The notes beneath the pieces were generated by a model that worked only from the letters and a program-made list of their open reading frames with translations, ran no database searches and was not told where the DNA came from. This document shows positions 60,910 to 64,000 of a DNA stretch of 64,000 bases, in pieces. Within the stretch, counting starts at the first letter, position 1. Each line of letters starts with the position of its first letter. The DNA lies in contig MQVO02000004.1 of assembly GCA_001986395.2 (NCBI GenBank), forward strand, positions 496,001-560,000. The letters run 5' to 3'. This stretch comes from Irpex lacteus. Its lineage: Eukaryota > Basidiomycota > Agaricomycetes > Polyporales > Irpicaceae. Both the position numbers and the translations under genes were made by a program.

Positions 60910-62028
60910 ATGCCCTCCGATAGTGCGGAGGCCCCGAAACCAGAGGTTCGATATGTTCTGTCTGGCCAGCCGACAGGATGGGCGGCCATGGGGAAGGAGG
61001 TTCGTGAATTTGACGAGGAGAAAGTGAGAAATAGCAAGGAAGATATTGATACCCTACTAGTCTTCGTGAGTCCTTCTCGTTAATGCTAGAATTGCGACTG
61101 ATATCAGTATGTGGAGGCTGGTCTGTTTTCCGCGGTCCTCTCAGCATTCCTGGTCGCTGCATACCCCTCGCTTCAAGTCGACCGTATGGACACTGTCGTT
61201 TACACCCTGCAAGTCATTGCCGTGCAAACTGCTGGGTACAAGATTGTTGGGAACACCATCACTTCTTCCACTGCGCCACCACCCCCTCTTCCTCCATTCC
61301 AACCCGCCCCTAACGACATCCGCGTCAACGTCTTGTGGTTCGCGAGTCTCGTCATTAGTCTCATTACAGCGTCCTTTGGTATGCTCGTCAAACAGTGGCT
61401 ACGCGAATTCCTTGCGGTCGACGTCCCTTCTCCTCAAGCCCGTCTGCGTATCCGTCACTTTCGCGAGCCGCAACTCAAGCAGTGGATGGTGTTCGAAATA
61501 GCAGCATCTCTTCCCCTCCTCCTTCAATTGTCTCTGGCTCTCTTCTTCGTCGGCCTCTGCTACTTCACAGCCGCCATACACGCTAGCATCGGTTATACCA
61601 CGCTACCTCTCGTTGTCGGGTGGGCGTTGTTCTTTTTCACTGCGACAGCTCTTCCGATCTTCTTCCCTCGATGCCCGTACAGGACTACTTTGCTCAAGGC
61701 TGCTGTGTCACGGTTACATCGCAGGGTTAAACTCATAGTAATCTGGGCCCGCTCGCGTTTACAATTTCCTTCTTCACCACCGGAACCATCAGGAAAAACC
61801 CTCCGCGCAAACCGACGGCTATATGCAAGCAAATCATGCATACGTCATATGCGCTGTTTCCCGTTAATGCAATATAAATGCTTGAGCTGCAAACCGAAGC
61901 AAATGGTATGCCTTACTTTGCAAGTGATATGCAGCCGAAATGCGATAGGTAAGTGTGTCGTACGCGTGATATTTGCCAGGTCATATCAGGCATATGTATC
62001 AGCCAATTACATCAAAAACTGTAATTAA
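60910..62028 (+). CDS. DUF6535 membrane protein, probably truncated at the C-terminus
   Basis: Exons 60910-61065 and 61117-62028 give about 355 residues. The N-terminal 240 residues match the DUF6535 pattern of mushroom fungi: GWAAMGKEVREFDEEKV, KEDIDTLLVFAGLFSAVLSAF, RVNVLWFASLVISLITASF, MLVKQWLREFLAVD, RIRHFREPQLKQW and SLPLLLQLSLALFFVGL. At least four hydrophobic segments are seen. The function of this family is unknown. After about residue 280 the sequence (CIRHMRCFPLMQYKCLSCKP onward) loses family character and becomes Cys/Arg-rich. Family members I know go on for several hundred residues. Either a later part was deleted and replaced by unrelated sequence, or a downstream intron was missed. 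The acceptor at 61116 is chosen to give the conserved VFAGLFSAV. Confidence 0.7.
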
Positions 62029-62080
62029 TATTTTCGATAACCAACAAATCTAGTACCTAAATTGATATCCTACAAATATA

Positions 62081-63850
62081 CTAGTCGAGGAGTATGTCTT
62101 CGACGCCACCGCCCGTCTGTTCGACTAAGGCAAATGCTGGATTACGCGGATGCGCCGCCGGAGAGGTGCCCACCACGTCGTTATACAACTTCTGCAAAAG
62201 TGCGTGATACTTCTCGGGGAATCGTTTTTCCATGTCCTTCAGCTGCGTGAGATTGCCATCGAACGCTTCATAATAATTGTTGCACTGGAACGGCGTCTTC
62301 GAGCCACGTTTCTGCCCTTTCAGAATGAAGTCTAAAGCAGCAAATACCTTGTGACGTTGTCAGATCAGAAGGGAAACGCAACATAGACTCAAACAATGCA
62401 CTCACAAATGTGCTCGCAAGCGCCAGCAAGACTCTCGGCATCTCATAGTGGACACCATCGGGACCCTTGAACCGCTCGCGAACAGCCTTCAGGTACGATC
62501 CTCCATCCGCTTCGAGGCACGGACGTATAACGTCGCAGAAGATAGGAAGGCGGTAAGGTTTGCGTTTATCAGCCGCCCGCGGATTCTGAGGAGAGATCAG
62601 CCAAATGACAAGTTCAGTGAACATCAACGCCTACCGGGTTACCATCGGACTCAGATTTGAACGCAAATGTATAATTATAGTCCTTCGCAAAGTGTAGGAG
62701 GTCAGCGACAATGGACTTTCGCTCATCTTCCGTAGTTCTGCCATCCTCGATGTGATATGTGGTTTTTGTGACAGTAAACGCGACATCAACCATCATTGTG
62801 CGCCACGCATGTGTTCGGTTCAACGGCTCGCAGTGATCAATGAGCACCTCGTTGATAAATTAGCGAAAGAGAACACTTACTATATCACATAATGTACGCG
62901 CGTACGAATCCACGTCGTGGATCCGGTCTTCGAGTTCAAGGTCCTCTAGACTGAATGCGGCGGCGCCCAGGGTGTCGCGGATCCAGCCTCTTGGCAGATC
63001 TTCGCCCGATGGGAGTGCGTAATCCTCTTGTGTGCAGAATCCGTAGAAGATGCCCAACAATGCCTGCCGTAAGGCTGCTTGCACACGCGGTTTCTGTGCC
63101 TTCAGCTGGATACGGCCGTTCTTCAACTCCGAGTATACCACATCTGTGTCAGCTGGATAGGTCGTCAAGGTAACTTGGACTGGCGGCGGTGGAGGTTGAT
63201 TAGTATGGGCTTGTTCATGAGTTTCGTCCTGGTGGTGCGGGACAGTGATGAGGGGAATCTATGTGTGCTATGAGGCCTGGTAGACGAGCAGAGAGCTGTG
63301 ACCTTACCTCAGCTGCGAGTTTCTTGGCTAACCGAGAGTGGCGCTTCTCTGTTGTATCATCTTGGTCTTCATCCATCGGGTCATCATCGTTATCAAACTC
63401 CTGCGCTTCGTCGTCAGCGCTATCGTTGTCCGAAGAGTCGTCACCTGAGCCTGGGTTAAGGTCTGTGTTTCGAGCTGAACGGGTAGTGTGCTGGGTTACC
63501 ACAGTCACACCCCGTTGCTGGTCTACTTGCACAGTCAGCGAGTGAACTACTGGGACACTAGTCGTCGCACGTAGTACGTACCGCGATGGGTCAACTGATT
63601 GGGGCGAGGAGGTGGACTTTCCGTCGAATGTAGTACAGTTTGAACGGGAGGAGGGATATCTGTAATAGCGTTAGAGAAGTGGTTGCTATGCATTGATGTC
63701 AGTGATCGTACCTTGTGATTGTCTATTACCACGGCCGATAGTTTGTCGTCCGGCACGGGGTGCGCGCCTGGCAGACACCTTGGTAGGTGGTGCACTGGCT
63801 GCGTCGGAGTCGTCAGTAGACCGTGTACGCTTCGGGTGTCTTCGAGCCAT
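62081..63850 (-). CDS. DUF6532 domain protein
   Basis: Seven exons (63712-63850, 63582-63659, 63308-63549, 62881-63258, 62635-62847, 62406-62585, 62081-62347) give 498 residues. The first 150 residues are disordered: basic (RRHPKRTRSTDDSD), Pro-rich, then strongly acidic (DSSDNDSADDEAQEFDNDDDPMDEDQDD), suggesting a nuclear protein. The rest follows the DUF6532 pattern common in Agaricomycetes: ALRQALLGIFYGFC, RGWIRDTLGAAA, EDRIHDVDSYARTL, PYRLPIFCDVIRPCL, PRVLLALASTFVFAALDFILKG, NYYEAFDGNL and FPEKYHALLQKLYNDV. No function is known. The acceptor of the last intron (62348) was chosen so that VFAALDFILKG is kept. Seems intact. Confidence 0.8.
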
Positions 63851-64000
63851 GAAGGGACAGGACCAGTAGCTTGTTGTAGAAGGGATAAGTGATAAATGAA
63901 TGAGAGATGGGGGTTTTCGTGAAAGGGCGAGTGAGTCTTTACTGCGGTTTGCAGAATGATATGGAATCAACTTTTTTCGCGCATCCCGGCGTTTAGACCA

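Overview
The window is nuclear DNA of a filamentous basidiomycete, almost certainly an Agaricomycete. Genes are dense and on both strands. Nearly every gene is cut by 50-60 nt introns with GT(A/G)NGT donors and short pyrimidine tracts. Two of the accessory families (DUF6532 and DUF6535) are, as far as I know, expanded in mushroom-forming fungi. I cannot name genus or species from the sequence. I spliced each gene by hand; exon phases add up for every model given except the RING gene at 33694-34849, which carries a frameshift.

Layout. 1-7.0 kb: an Ecl1-type zinc-finger protein (+) and the fused tryptophan synthase (-), separated by about 2 kb without a gene. 7.5-12.6 kb: a tandem pair of F-box paralogues plus a C-terminal relic of a third copy. 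12.8-15.3 kb: an asparaginase with ankyrin repeats. 15.4-21.2 kb: a monopolin (Pcs1/Csm1-like) subunit, an ADGF/ADA2-type adenosine deaminase and the ribosome biogenesis factor BRX1. 21.4-28.1 kb: another F-box protein, a polytopic membrane protein and an arrestin-like protein. 28.7-35.9 kb: a three-KH RNA-binding protein, a MYND zinc-finger protein, a RING/coiled-coil protein with an apparent 1-nt frameshift, and a cyclic phosphodiesterase. 36.1-41.5 kb: ADE4 and mitochondrial ATP2 in divergent orientation, then tRNA-Ser(AGA). 41.7-52.9 kb: FAN1-like nuclease, a large single-pass membrane protein of unknown function, septin CDC10 and the Hsp90 co-chaperone AHA1. 53.7-58.8 kb: a P4-ATPase lipid flippase. 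58.8-64 kb: a gene-poor stretch, then a DUF6535 membrane protein and a DUF6532 protein.

The genes are mostly unrelated housekeeping functions (Trp and purine synthesis, ATP synthase, 60S ribosome assembly, septin, Hsp90 cycle, lipid asymmetry, crosslink repair) interleaved with lineage-specific families. ADE4 (de novo purine synthesis) and the ADGF-type deaminase (purine salvage) touch the same metabolism but are 17 kb apart and not obviously co-regulated.

The most interesting signals concern RNA processing. AHA1 has a 207-nt last intron whose first 147 nt are an open, frame-preserving segment encoding a Pro/Ser-rich linker and a hydrophobic tail anchor, followed by a normal 60-nt intron. 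The ADE4 start codon is split A|TG by an intron, so no start codon exists without splicing. Three introns need a GC donor, and there are coding exons of 13, 18 and 19 nt and a first coding exon of 4 nt.
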